In this document: piece after piece, positions 8,925-19,004 of the stretch
How positions within the stretch are numbered: position 1 is the stretch's first letter
Layout: every line of letters starts with the position of its first letter
The notes under the pieces: model-generated
Databases searched by the model: none
Seen by the model: the letters and a program-made list of their open reading frames with translations, nothing else
Told to the model about the DNA's origin: nothing
Position numbers and translations under genes: made by a program
NCBI GenBank assembly: GCA_963768565.1
Contig: CAVYIO010000036.1
Location: 1 to 64,000 of the forward strand
DNA: 64,000 nt
Direction: 5' to 3'
Source: JABDKH01 sp963768565
GTDB lineage: Bacteria > Bacteroidota > Rhodothermia > Rhodothermales > JABDKH01

Positions 8925-9413
8925 TTATCCCTGGGGATAGGTCGGATCGTCGCCGCCCTTCTTGAACACAGACGCTCCGATCGCTCCGCCGATGGCTCCA
9001 AAGCCCGCAGACAGTGCGACACCAAACAGGGCCTGCAGTGCGAACTTGCTTGCTGTGACGGTCTCCTCCATCTGTTCGACGAGCTGGTCGTATGATTCCG
9101 GTGGCATCTGATCCCCGAAACGGTCGAGAATAAACTGCATGATCGTGTGGTCCACGCGAATGCCAGCCTGCATCAACGCGTAATCCAGCACGGCGCTGAT
9201 CGCTGCCCCAATCAAGGCAACCGTCAGGCCGAGCACCGCTCCCTGACCGCCCGTAAGGGTGATGCTGTTCGTAGAACTGTAGTGCCACACTGCAACGAGC
9301 GCTCCAATCACAACACCGGCACAGCAGAGGCAATTAATAAGCCCGAGGTAGGACGTCGACAGGACAGCGACGAGCGCCGATCCCAGAATGATCGATTGTT
9401 TCTTTTCAGGCAT
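8925..9413 (-). CDS. Hypothetical integral membrane protein
   Basis: A 162-residue membrane protein with about four transmembrane segments: residues ~8-45 (a double span, IILGSALVAVLSTSYLGLI and CCAGVVIGALVAVWHY), ~57-78 (GAVLGLTVALIGAAISAVL) and ~128-150 (LQALFGVALSAGFGAIGGAI). A soluble loop of about 45 residues sits between spans 3 and 4 (FILDRFGDQMPPESYDQLVE). The C-terminus VFKKGGDDPTYPQG is polar. The NCLCCAG cysteine cluster in span 2 is notable, but no metal site can be claimed. The ATG at 9413 is preferred over the upstream ATG at 9500, since the extra residues lack hydrophobic or conserved character. DUF2085 lies upstream on the same strand. Confidence 0.6.
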   Translation of the reverse strand: MPEKKQSIILGSALVAVLSTSYLGLINCLCCAGVVIGALVAVWHYSSTNSITLTGGQGAVLGLTVALIGAAISAVLDYALMQAGIRVDHTIMQFILDRFGDQMPPESYDQLVEQMEETVTASKFALQALFGVALSAGFGAIGGAIGASVFKKGGDDPTYPQG

Positions 9414-9500
9414 GGGTCCGGGAGGGATAGTCTGAAGTATTCGCGACGCGACTGACAATGCGTGTGGATCCAAGAAACGGCCGGACTCCGAGAAAAACAA

Positions 9501-10109
9501 TCAATTTGGAGCCCTCGTCTCACCATCGCTGACGGAAGTGTTATCGTCGGGAAGTTTCACTGGTCGGTGGCCTCCGGATCCGACGCTTTTGATCACGACG
9601 CGGGCCAGAAAGTATCCGGCGACCAGGCCGAAAATGGCTCCGGTAATGAGCCTGCTTGCGGGTGTATTGTGCCAGATTCCGGCGAAGTCCCCCGCCCAGT
9701 CGATTCCGAGCGGCACGAGCGAGAGCAGAATCGCGAGCCCGGCCCGGTTGGCCACATGCCGATCCCACCGGCGGAGGGCCGCGAAGAGCACGATGGCGAC
9801 GGGTAGCGCCCCCCAGATGCCGACACACCGGTGGCAGAGCGCGATCTGTTCGCCCGCAAAGTGAAACGAGCGACCCGGCAGTTGATGACAGACCGGTCGA
9901 TAGCCGGACATGATGAGGCCGCGCCAGCCCTCATCCACCAGAGGAGGCAGAAAAGCACCTGCAACGAGAATCCCGACCGCGAGGCCGGTGATCGCGAGCC
10001 AGAGGATTTGCTTTGAATTCAGGCGTGGTGGCGAGCCGTATGTCGACTGCGGGATCGGAGCAGGAATGGACACTAGACCGGTTTTCTTCGTAATTCGTTC
10101 ACGGAACAT
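9501..10109 (-). CDS. DUF2085 family membrane protein
   Basis: A predicted inner-membrane protein of the DUF2085 family, whose function is unknown. The family signature is clear: RPVCHQLPGRSFHFAGEQIA followed by LCHRCVGIW, that is CHQ...CHRC with paired Cys/His residues that could bind a metal or haem. Four hydrophobic spans flank it (ILWLAITGLAVGILVAGAFL, ALPVAIVLFAAL, LAILLSLVPLGIDW, LITGAIFGLVAGYFLA). The GIDW motif after the third span is also typical. The ATG at 10109 is chosen; the frame stays open to 10190 but would run into the groES promoter region. The C-terminal ~25 residues are polar. It is divergent from groES. Confidence 0.82.
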   Translation of the reverse strand: MFRERITKKTGLVSIPAPIPQSTYGSPPRLNSKQILWLAITGLAVGILVAGAFLPPLVDEGWRGLIMSGYRPVCHQLPGRSFHFAGEQIALCHRCVGIWGALPVAIVLFAALRRWDRHVANRAGLAILLSLVPLGIDWAGDFAGIWHNTPASRLITGAIFGLVAGYFLARVVIKSVGSGGHRPVKLPDDNTSVSDGETRAPN

Positions 10110-10154
10110 GGCAACGGCGAGATAGGTTCTACCCCACTGCCAAGTTTGCTGCCC

Positions 10155-10170
10155 GGCAAAAATTTTTGCC
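10155..10170. promoter_or_regulatory. Perfect 16-bp palindrome upstream of groES
   Basis: GGCAAAAATTTTTGCC is a perfect inverted repeat that ends 6 bases before the CIRCE element in the DUF2085-groES intergenic region. It could be a second operator or part of the promoter. Its A/T core and position upstream of CIRCE suggest a regulatory role, but this is inference. Confidence 0.45.
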
Positions 10171-10176
10171 CGGCGG

Positions 10177-10203
10177 TTAGCACTCTTCACACACGAGTGC
10201 TAA
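10177..10203. promoter_or_regulatory. CIRCE element (HrcA operator)
   Basis: TTAGCACTC, a 9-base spacer and GAGTGCTAA match the CIRCE consensus exactly. CIRCE is the operator for the HrcA repressor and here lies 57 bases before the groES start. The groESL operon is therefore expected to be heat-inducible by release of HrcA. No hrcA gene is in the window. Confidence 0.97.
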
Positions 10204-10259
10204 CAAGTCGAACCATCAGATGTACACTCATAAATCAATGTAATTGGAGGAGTTGAGCA

Positions 10260-10550
10260 ATGGCCAGCATTCAACCACTCGGTGACCGAGTTGTCGTTAG
10301 TGCCCAGGCGGCTGAAGAGAAGACGGCCAGCGGCCTCTTCATTCCCGACACAGCCAAGGAAAAGCCACAGAAAGGCACCATCATCGCCGCCGGTCCCGGG
10401 CGCGTCGAGAACGGAACCAAGATTGACATGACGGTCAAGAAAGGTGATACCGTTCTGTACGGCAAGTATTCCGGTACCGAAATCAGCCTCGACGATGAGG
10501 AATATCTGATCATGCGAGAGACCGACATTCTCGGGATCCTCAAGAAATAG
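10260..10550 (+). CDS. groES: Co-chaperonin GroES
   Basis: The 10-kDa lid of the GroEL folding chamber. The 96-residue protein begins MASIQPLGDRVVVSAQAAEE and shows the mobile-loop region KTASGLFIPDTAKEKPQKGT, which contacts GroEL. It also has IIAAGPGRVENG, DTVLYGKYSGTEISLDDEEY and the C-terminal ILGILKK. The length is the standard one. A strong ribosome-binding site (GGAGG, 9 bases before the ATG) precedes it. It is the first gene of the groESL operon under the CIRCE element at 10177-10203; groEL starts 57 bases after its stop. Confidence 0.98.
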   Translation: MASIQPLGDRVVVSAQAAEEKTASGLFIPDTAKEKPQKGTIIAAGPGRVENGTKIDMTVKKGDTVLYGKYSGTEISLDDEEYLIMRETDILGILKK

Positions 10551-10606
10551 CTGACCTCTCCGTAAGAGGATTGGTCAATCAAGGACTAAAACACACTATC
10601 GATATC

Positions 10607-12244
<1,638 letters not shown>

Positions 12245-12269
12245 TCCGACGCCCAGCGACTTCAGGAAA

Positions 12270-12299
12270 GGCGGTGCCCGAACGGGTGCCGCCTTTTTT
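12270..12299 (+). terminator. Rho-independent terminator after groEL
   Basis: A 10-bp stem GGCGGTGCCC/GGGTGCCGCC (two G-U pairs) with a GAAC loop is followed by TTTTTT. It sits 26 bases after the groEL stop. Confidence 0.9.
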
Positions 12300-12462
12300 G
12301 TTTGTCCGAGAAATCCGTTGCGAGCCGGCACGAACGCCTTTGCGCCGCGACGTGAATCAGTTGTAATTTGAACGTCGGGGAGGAGGGCGTAGCCCCATCA
12401 ATACAGCCCAGCCCACCTTCCAAGGCATCGCCGGCCGCCAGCAGCAACCACGAATCCGCGTT

Positions 12463-13857
12463 TCAGCTGTCGAGCGCTGCCGCCAACCCATCAACCTCCG
12501 CAACCAACCGATTGCCGAGCTCCTCTGCCTCGTGCGCGCTCGGCGCCTCCGCGTAAACCCGCACGATGGGCTCCGTGTTCGACCGGCGAACATGTACCCA
12601 ACTGCTCTCCATATCGATCTTCACACCGTCCGTCGTATCGACCCGCTCCGCCTCGTGCGCTGTCGCCAGTGACGCAAGCAGCACGTCAGGATCGACTGCC
12701 CCGATCGCCGTCTTCTTCTTCGCAATGTGATACACCGGCAACCCCTCCCGCACATCCGTGAGCGAGCAGCGCTCATTGGCAAGATGCTGAAGCACCATCG
12801 CAGTCCCGACTAGAGCGTCCCGCCCGTAATGAAGGTCAGGCAGGATGACGCCGCCGTTCCCCTCACCGCCCAGTACGGCGCCCACCTCCTGCATCTTCCG
12901 GACCACGTTGATCTCACCGACCGCCGATCGATACACCTTCTGCCCATGCCGGGCTGCGACATCCTCGATCGCCCGCGACGACGACAGGTTCGTCGCAAAC
13001 GGGCCAGGCCTGAACCGCCACATGAAATCTGCGGCTACGACCTGCGTCAACTCCTCCGACATGTAACGACCCCCACCCTCAATCAACGCGAGCCTGTCGG
13101 CATCGGGATCAACCACTATTCCAAGATCGGCCCCCGAATCTGCAACTGCCCGTATTGTCTCGGTGAGATTCGCAGGCAACGGCTCCGCAGGATGCGCAAA
13201 CAGTCCCGTCGGCTCGCAGTTGATGCGAATAACCTGCTCCTCGCCCAGGCCCAGCCGAGCGAGCAGCGCCGGGATCGCAATGCCACCGACAGAATTGATT
13301 CCGTCGACGACAACCCGGAAGCCGTGCTCTGCGATCGCGCCACGATCTATGAACGGCAGGGCGAGTATCTGATCAATGTGATACTGCAGATAATCGGCCT
13401 CTCCGATCGTGCCAATGGCCTCAAAACCTACGGTCGGATCGACTTTGTCTGCAGCCAGCGCGAGCACTCTGGCTCCTTCATCGGGGGAAAGGAACTCTCC
13501 TGCTCCATTGAGCAGCTTCAGCGCATTCCACTCGCCCGGGTTGTGCGAGGCTGAAAGTACGATGCCGCCAACAGCACCTTCCTTGATTACGGCCATCTCG
13601 ACCGTGGGCGTTGAAGAAAGACCGGCGTCAATGACGTCAATCCCGGCCGCAGACAGTGTGCCCGCAACGATGCGAGAACATATATCACCCGTTGTGCGCG
13701 CGTCGCGTCCAATCACGACAAGAGGCCTGCTCCCCTGTTGCTCCCTGCACCACAGTGCATAGGCGGCCGCGTATTCTACGAGTTCGCGCGGGCCCAGTCC
13801 CGCACCGAACACTCCCCGAATTCCACTAATCGATGCGATCAGAATTCTCTTCGACAT
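12463..13857 (-). CDS. Phosphohexomutase (phosphoglucosamine mutase / phosphomannomutase type)
   Basis: An alpha-D-phosphohexomutase that moves a phosphate between C1 and C6 of a hexose; probably GlmM-type in cell-wall precursor synthesis, or a mannomutase. The catalytic phosphoserine loop is GIVLSASHNPGEWNALKLL. The metal loop is VVDPDADRLALIEGGG, the sugar-binding loop GEGNGGVILPDLHYGRDAL, and the phosphate-binding loop RRSNTEPIVRVYAEAP. All four domains are present in 464 residues, a normal length. The N-terminus ISGIRGVFGAGLGPRELVEY is typical of archaeal and Bacteroidota GlmM-like mutases. The start ATG is at 13857. It is convergent with groEL and divergent from the lipase gene. Sugar specificity cannot be read from sequence alone. 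Confidence 0.9.
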   Translation of the reverse strand: MSKRILIASISGIRGVFGAGLGPRELVEYAAAYALWCREQQGSRPLVVIGRDARTTGDICSRIVAGTLSAAGIDVIDAGLSSTPTVEMAVIKEGAVGGIVLSASHNPGEWNALKLLNGAGEFLSPDEGARVLALAADKVDPTVGFEAIGTIGEADYLQYHIDQILALPFIDRGAIAEHGFRVVVDGINSVGGIAIPALLARLGLGEEQVIRINCEPTGLFAHPAEPLPANLTETIRAVADSGADLGIVVDPDADRLALIEGGGRYMSEELTQVVAADFMWRFRPGPFATNLSSSRAIEDVAARHGQKVYRSAVGEINVVRKMQEVGAVLGGEGNGGVILPDLHYGRDALVGTAMVLQHLANERCSLTDVREGLPVYHIAKKKTAIGAVDPDVLLASLATAHEAERVDTTDGVKIDMESSWVHVRRSNTEPIVRVYAEAPSAHEAEELGNRLVAEVDGLAAALDS

Positions 13858-14016
13858 TTGTAACCACAGTTAATCAATCCTATACCCATCCAAGATACCG
13901 AGGCAGGTCTACTTTGACACTAACCTGAAACGTGCGCCAATTCATCGACACCGCCCTATCTTTGGCCTGATCAGTTCATCCCGAGATCTTGCCTGTCAAC
14001 TCCCGGACTGCCGCGC

Positions 14017-14844
14017 GTGGAAGACTCATCGAACAGCTTTGTTAACCGGGACGGCGTTCGCCTGCACGAGCGAAGCTGGGTGCCCGAATCACATCCCCGT
14101 GCCGTGGTGGTGCTACTGCACGGACTCGCCGAGCACACCGGTCGGTATGAGCAGCATGCGCAGCATTTCACCAATCTGAACATCGCGGTCGAGTCGTACG
14201 ACCAACTCGGGCATGGCATGTCGGGAGGGCGTCGAGCCTATATCGCGTCTTATGAGACGTTCGTTCGCGACGCAAAAGAGTTCATTGGTCGCGTGGTCGA
14301 CAGATATCCGGGCACGCCGGTGTTTCTTCTCGGCCACAGTCTCGGTGGAGCCGTCGCGGCCCTGGCATCCATCGATTGCCCGCACGAAATACGCGGATTG
14401 ATCATGAGCAGCCCGGCCATCGCCCTGATGGAACCGCCGTGGCTTCAGAAGACGGCCCTGATGCTGTCGCATCTCATACCACGACTTCCGGTCAGACCGC
14501 TCGACCGAAAACTTCTGGCAACAGATGACCGTGTGGCGCTGGCATTCAAGAACGATGCGTTGACTTTCTGCAAGGCGCTTTCCATCGGCACGGCCGCGGA
14601 GATCATCCGAATCGGACAGGCGGCGCTTCACGCTGCTCCGCGGATCTCGCATCCTCTTCTTCTTGTGCACGGCAGAGAGGACCGCATCACTTCTCCCCAG
14701 GCGAGTGGTGAGTTTTTCAGGTCGGCAGCATCTCAGGATAAATCCGTTTCGTTGTTCAAGGATATGTATCACGAGACGTTCAACGAACCGGACGGACAAC
14801 GCGTACTCAATCTGATATCAGACTTCGTTCTCGAACACGTCTGA
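14017..14844 (+). CDS. Alpha/beta hydrolase, monoacylglycerol lipase-like
   Basis: A cytosolic serine hydrolase of the monoglyceride lipase / lysophospholipase type (Hydrolase_4). The GTG start at 14017 yields 275 residues. The oxyanion-hole region is VVVLLHGLAEHTGRYEQHAQ, followed by YDQLGHGMSGGRRAYI. The nucleophile elbow GHSLGG carries the catalytic Ser. The acid is in LVHGREDRIT (Asp), and the catalytic His lies in DMYHETFNEPD. The motif order and spacing match MGL-like enzymes. There is no signal peptide. It is convergent with asnS, whose end is 28 bases away. Substrate is inferred from family. Confidence 0.87.
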   Translation: MEDSSNSFVNRDGVRLHERSWVPESHPRAVVVLLHGLAEHTGRYEQHAQHFTNLNIAVESYDQLGHGMSGGRRAYIASYETFVRDAKEFIGRVVDRYPGTPVFLLGHSLGGAVAALASIDCPHEIRGLIMSSPAIALMEPPWLQKTALMLSHLIPRLPVRPLDRKLLATDDRVALAFKNDALTFCKALSIGTAAEIIRIGQAALHAAPRISHPLLLVHGREDRITSPQASGEFFRSAASQDKSVSLFKDMYHETFNEPDGQRVLNLISDFVLEHV

Positions 14845-14872
14845 CGCAATCGCGGCGCGGCCTGACTTCCGG

Positions 14873-16375
14873 CTAGGGGTGCAGCCTGCCGAGCAGTCTT
14901 GGAAAAGGAATTGTCTCGCGCACGTGGGTCACGCCGCACAGCCACGATACGGTTCGTTCCAGTCCGAGTCCGAATCCCGCGTGCGGCACGGAACCGTACT
15001 TGCGGAGATCGAAATACCAGTCGAAGGCCTCCTCGGGAAGGCCGTGAGCTTCCACTTGTTTGCGAAGGAATGCGAGGTCCGTTGCCCGCTCCCCTCCTCC
15101 GATTATTTCTCCGAAACCCTCGGGCGCAAGTACGTCCATGCCGAGGGCGAGCTTGTCGTCCTCGGGATCGCGTTTCATATAGAACGCCTTCACTGCTGCC
15201 GGATATCGATGGACGATTATCGGCCTGTCGAAATGCCAGGTGATGACGGTTTCATCGCTCCCGCCGAAGTCCCCGCCCCACTCAAATCCCATCGCGGACT
15301 CCTTCCATGACGGAAGATTGCGAAGCGCTTCCTCCAGTTCCTCGACGCGCGCGTTGATCTCGATCTCGCGCGCATCCAGTCGCCGCTTGACCGCTTTCTT
15401 CGCCTGTCCGTATGCCTTCTGATTGCTCTCGAGTTCAACCTTCAGGTCGGCCAGTTCCGATTCGTGGGAGGAAATGCGGGCGTCTATCATGTCGGCTGAT
15501 TCCGCACTTTTGAGAATGTCCACGGCCTCGGTATACGTGATTCGCGGAAACGGCGGCGTGCACCGGCGGAGCAAATCGACATCTCGCCCGATTATCTCCA
15601 GTTCGGCCGTGCAACTCTCCAGCACTTCTGCGACGATGTGCACCAGCAGTGCTTCGGCGAGGTCCATGTTCATATCGAGATCATAGAACGCCATCTCGGG
15701 CTCGATCATCCAGAACTCCGTCAGATGCCGACGTGTCTTCGATTTCTCCGCGCGAAACGTCGGTCCAAACGTATAGATCTTGCCCATGGCCAATGCCATC
15801 GCTTCTCCGTGAAGCTGCCCGCTTTGCGTCAGGTAGGCCTTGTCTCCGAAATAGTCGATCTCGAATAGCGTCGACGTCCCTTCAACGGCGTTGCCGGTGA
15901 GGATCGGAGCGTCCATCTGCACGAAACCACGACCCTGAAAGAACCCGTGGATGGACATGATTATCCTGTTTCGAACGCGCATGATGGCCCACTGCCTGCG
16001 GCTTCGAAGCCAGAGGTGGCGGTGGTTCATCAGGAACTCCACGCCGTGCGCCTTGGGACTTATCGGGTAGTCGTCCGACCGGCCGATCAACTGCACGCCG
16101 GTGACCTGCAGTTCATAACCGCCGACCTGCCTTTCGTCCTCGCGCACGGAACCTGTCAGTTCAAGCGCCGACTCCTGGGTCGCCTCGGCAGCTACCTGCC
16201 ACATCTCTGCGCTCACCGACTCATCGGATACAACGCACTGGGCCAGCCCGCTCCCGTCGCGGAGTATCAGGAAGACCAGGCTCTTCGACTCCCTCTTGTT
16301 GTGCACCCAACCTTTAAGCGTCACCGTCGATCCAACGTGTGCGTGGAGATCGTCGATGCTAACGTAGTCGAACAT
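14873..16375 (-). CDS. asnS: Asparaginyl-tRNA synthetase with coiled-coil insertion
   Basis: Class II synthetase charging tRNA-Asn. The N-terminal OB-fold anticodon-binding domain (residues ~1-105) reads GSTVTLKGWVHNKRESKSLV and LRDGSGLAQCVVS. The catalytic core has motif 1 (IMSIHGFFQGRGFVQMDAPI), motif 2 (FRAEKSKTRRHLTEFWMIEP) and motif 3 (GFGLGLERTVSWLCG). Between motif 2 and the VHRYPAAVKAFYMKRDP region lies an extra helical segment of roughly 60 residues (about 300-360, e.g. ESELADLKVELESNQKAYGQ, AREIEINARVEELEEALRN). It is predicted as coiled coil and is not in E. coli AsnRS. This makes the protein 500 residues, longer than the usual 430-470. The start is the ATG at 16375. Confidence 0.94.
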   Translation of the reverse strand: MFDYVSIDDLHAHVGSTVTLKGWVHNKRESKSLVFLILRDGSGLAQCVVSDESVSAEMWQVAAEATQESALELTGSVREDERQVGGYELQVTGVQLIGRSDDYPISPKAHGVEFLMNHRHLWLRSRRQWAIMRVRNRIIMSIHGFFQGRGFVQMDAPILTGNAVEGTSTLFEIDYFGDKAYLTQSGQLHGEAMALAMGKIYTFGPTFRAEKSKTRRHLTEFWMIEPEMAFYDLDMNMDLAEALLVHIVAEVLESCTAELEIIGRDVDLLRRCTPPFPRITYTEAVDILKSAESADMIDARISSHESELADLKVELESNQKAYGQAKKAVKRRLDAREIEINARVEELEEALRNLPSWKESAMGFEWGGDFGGSDETVITWHFDRPIIVHRYPAAVKAFYMKRDPEDDKLALGMDVLAPEGFGEIIGGGERATDLAFLRKQVEAHGLPEEAFDWYFDLRKYGSVPHAGFGLGLERTVSWLCGVTHVRETIPFPRLLGRLHP

Positions 16376-16473
16376 GCGGTGAAACCAGATCTTTCGAATG
16401 ACTGAGTGCGAGCAAGTTTAACACGGACAGGTCGACCGACGGAGCGACGCCAGCTGCACTGTCTGTTCCGACT

Positions 16474-17916
16474 CTACCTTCTGCGGAGTTCGTCCTGCCA
16501 GTTGGGAAGCGTCGTTCCTCCCGATACGGTCGAGTGTATGATCTCAAACCGGCCAAACCCGGACCGATCGGCGAAGACAAACATGGCCTGGCCTTCGCCC
16601 GGGATGTTGTTGTAGTCCCACACCTCGTATGGAACCGTATCGCGCTCATAGAGATGCGGGTCGATGCCACTCGGCAGACCGTGCTGGAGCAGCACCCGTC
16701 CCCTGTCTGTATTCCAGCCCTCCTGGAAACTGTTCGTGTACCGGTCATCCGCATACTGTACGCGCTGGAAGAACTCCTCTCTGAACGCATTCCCCTGCAG
16801 ACTGGGATTGGGATCTCGATTCGCCCAGAACTCCATCAGAAATCGGCGGCGTTCGTCAAGGTCACGGATTCCCTTGACGCGGCGGCGTTCTCGTTCACTT
16901 GAAATCGACTGAATAAGTTCTACCTCGCGCTCCACATCAGCCTCCGGCATCGACGCGAACGGACTTGACTCGAACGCCCCCTCTACGCCAACCGGCTTTT
17001 CTCGAACTACATTCGGATTGAACACGAAGAATTTCCGAGCCTGCTCCACGACCGCCACATTGTCACGGTTGAGCGCGACGATTCGCAGAAAGTACGAGCC
17101 GCTTGGCACCTGGCTTACGTCGAAAGAACCCACGATCACGTCCGGCGACCGGGCAGGTCGGGTGGTGCGGCGACTGAGGCCGGCAAGAGGATTCGAGAGA
17201 TTGGCCTCGGCGATATAACAGTACAGTGTGTAGTCGCTGTCCACACCCGGCAGCGCGTCAATGTTGTACGTCTCGGCATAGTAAAACAGCCGTCCCAATC
17301 CTTCGCCGAACAGCTGATTCGCGTTGTGCCGGATCGACAGACCGTTCTTGTAGAAGGGGCTGGCCTTATCGTCCGAGCGCTCTATCTGCGACGCCAGCGT
17401 GATATCAGAGATCGAAGCAAGATTGTTGAACGAGTATGACGGAACGACCACGTCGCGCCGTACCCGAACCTCGGCCCGATCGAATGCCTCGTCGCCGCGA
17501 ATGACGACGTCCATCTCATATTCGCCCGGCGGGATCGCCGTCCTCAACTGATGCAGGAAATGCTGGCCCTGAGCCAGACCGGCCGTATCCTGAACCACGA
17601 ATGAGAGGTTCATTGAATCCGACCACACCGGGTCCACAGGTGTACCCTCCAGTCCTTCCTGAGTGCTTCTGAAGACGACAAGGTCGATAGGCAGAACAGA
17701 CAGATACCCCTGGTCGGTCCTGACGAAGTCGAGTGAAGGAGCCTCGAATGCGAGATAGACCTCAAGAAGAGAGCTTGAGTCGTCGTACGCGAAAGAAGCG
17801 ACATCCAGATCCACCTGCACAGGCAATTCCTGAGCGTTCGCAACGGACGAGAATGCCACGACCAGCAGCGCGGTGCAAGCACAATGTGTCAGGAATCGAG
17901 CGGAGAGCACGGCCAT
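16474..17916 (-). CDS. GWxTD domain-containing secreted protein
   Basis: A protein with the GWxTD domain, common in Bacteroidota and related phyla; function unknown. The ATG at 17916 gives a signal peptide (VLSARFLTHCACTALLVVAF, cut near SSVANAQ). Residues ~25-290 are a beta-rich domain (DLDVASFAYDDSSSLLEVYL, PSGSYFLRIVALNRDNVAVV). The C-terminal part has RRFLMEFWANRDPNPS and the naming motif in SFQEGWNTDRGRVLLQHGLP, then YEVWDYNNIPGEGQAMFVFA. An upstream ATG at 17934 is also possible. The gene is monocistronic, ending 98 bases before the start of asnS on the same strand. It may be envelope-associated; no enzymatic residues are recognised. Confidence 0.88.
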   Translation of the reverse strand: MAVLSARFLTHCACTALLVVAFSSVANAQELPVQVDLDVASFAYDDSSSLLEVYLAFEAPSLDFVRTDQGYLSVLPIDLVVFRSTQEGLEGTPVDPVWSDSMNLSFVVQDTAGLAQGQHFLHQLRTAIPPGEYEMDVVIRGDEAFDRAEVRVRRDVVVPSYSFNNLASISDITLASQIERSDDKASPFYKNGLSIRHNANQLFGEGLGRLFYYAETYNIDALPGVDSDYTLYCYIAEANLSNPLAGLSRRTTRPARSPDVIVGSFDVSQVPSGSYFLRIVALNRDNVAVVEQARKFFVFNPNVVREKPVGVEGAFESSPFASMPEADVEREVELIQSISSERERRRVKGIRDLDERRRFLMEFWANRDPNPSLQGNAFREEFFQRVQYADDRYTNSFQEGWNTDRGRVLLQHGLPSGIDPHLYERDTVPYEVWDYNNIPGEGQAMFVFADRSGFGRFEIIHSTVSGGTTLPNWQDELRRR

Positions 17917-18070
17917 AATATTGATGTAGCTCATTCCGGCACCAGCAAGGTCAAGCGGCACCCGAATGCGTTCTAGTGAGCAGAATTGTCAAACGACGAC
18001 GTGTCGGGAGTTTACGCCGAAGGTCGATTGCGGGTTCACGGAATCCGATGTGACGGATATTGAAGCGAAA

Positions 18071-18913
18071 TCACGTCACAATCGGTGTTGACGAATCAGG
18101 AGGTTCATTTGACGGATCACGTTCAAATCGAGTCTCGCAATCCTTGATGAAGCGGCCCGAGCGGGCGTCGAACCGCCTTTCCTCGATAAGAAAGTGGTCG
18201 GTCTCCACGGTGATCAGGTTGTAAAAATTGGATCGCCGATGCTCCTTCCTTCCTCTTGAACTCGTTGCCGTTCCCGCACTCGCAACAACGAGCCGGTGGT
18301 CGCCCGGAATTATTTCGACCGGCTCGATGTGGGAGATGTGGAGATGGCCGCACAGAATCAAGTCGACGCCGGAATCCGCCGCGACATCCAGCGTGTGCTG
18401 ACTATGTCGTGCAATGTCGTGCCAACCCAGAGCTTCGATCCTGCTGAGGTGATGATGTACCACCAGAATATTGAAGCTGGTGTCGCGTCGACCCGAGAAA
18501 AACTCCCGCATGCGATCGCGTTGACTGCCATCGATACGGCCGCCCTTTATCGTAAATCCCGTTGCTGAATTGATACCCAGGACTGCAACACCGTTGGCGA
18601 CGTACGACGGCGTTGGATCTTCGGAGATGTACTGGTGGTAACGCTGGAGAGGATCGAGCAATCGGCGAACTGGAAACCACCAGGCGAACACATCGTGGTT
18701 GCCGGGAACGACGAGCACGTCCGCTTCGAGCCGGGAGAGCATGGCCGCTGCGTCTTCGAATTGTTGCGGCCTAGCCCGCTGCGTCAGATCGCCCGATACG
18801 GATACCAGATCTACGTCGGCACCGTTGATCTCATGCACAAGTGCATCGACGATCGCTGGCTGGGCAATCTTGCCGAAGTGAATATCCGATATGTGGGCTA
18901 TCCGGAGTGACAC
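18071..18913 (-). CDS. Calcineurin-like metallophosphoesterase
   Basis: A dinuclear-metal phosphoesterase of the CpdA/Icc-like group, which hydrolyses cyclic nucleotides or other phosphodiesters. The five family motifs are present: HISDIHFG (D-x-H), SVSGDLTQRAR (GD), VVPGNHDVFAWWFP (GNH[DE]), ILVVHHHLS (H) and LILCGHLHISH (GHxH). The 280-residue length fits. The C-terminal ~60 residues (FYNLITVETDHFLIEERRFD) form the usual beta-sandwich half, followed by a polar tail. No signal peptide. It is isolated, between the GWxTD gene and pdhC on the same strand. The true substrate is unknown. Confidence 0.88.
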   Translation of the reverse strand: MSLRIAHISDIHFGKIAQPAIVDALVHEINGADVDLVSVSGDLTQRARPQQFEDAAAMLSRLEADVLVVPGNHDVFAWWFPVRRLLDPLQRYHQYISEDPTPSYVANGVAVLGINSATGFTIKGGRIDGSQRDRMREFFSGRRDTSFNILVVHHHLSRIEALGWHDIARHSQHTLDVAADSGVDLILCGHLHISHIEPVEIIPGDHRLVVASAGTATSSRGRKEHRRSNFYNLITVETDHFLIEERRFDARSGRFIKDCETRFERDPSNEPPDSSTPIVT

Positions 18914-19004
18914 GGGTCAGGGGCGACAATTCGTGATCAACGGTCGCAATACTTGGACCACGCGTAGCCGTCTTTGTTGCGCGGTTCGGCCTCCGAAGAT
19001 GCGT

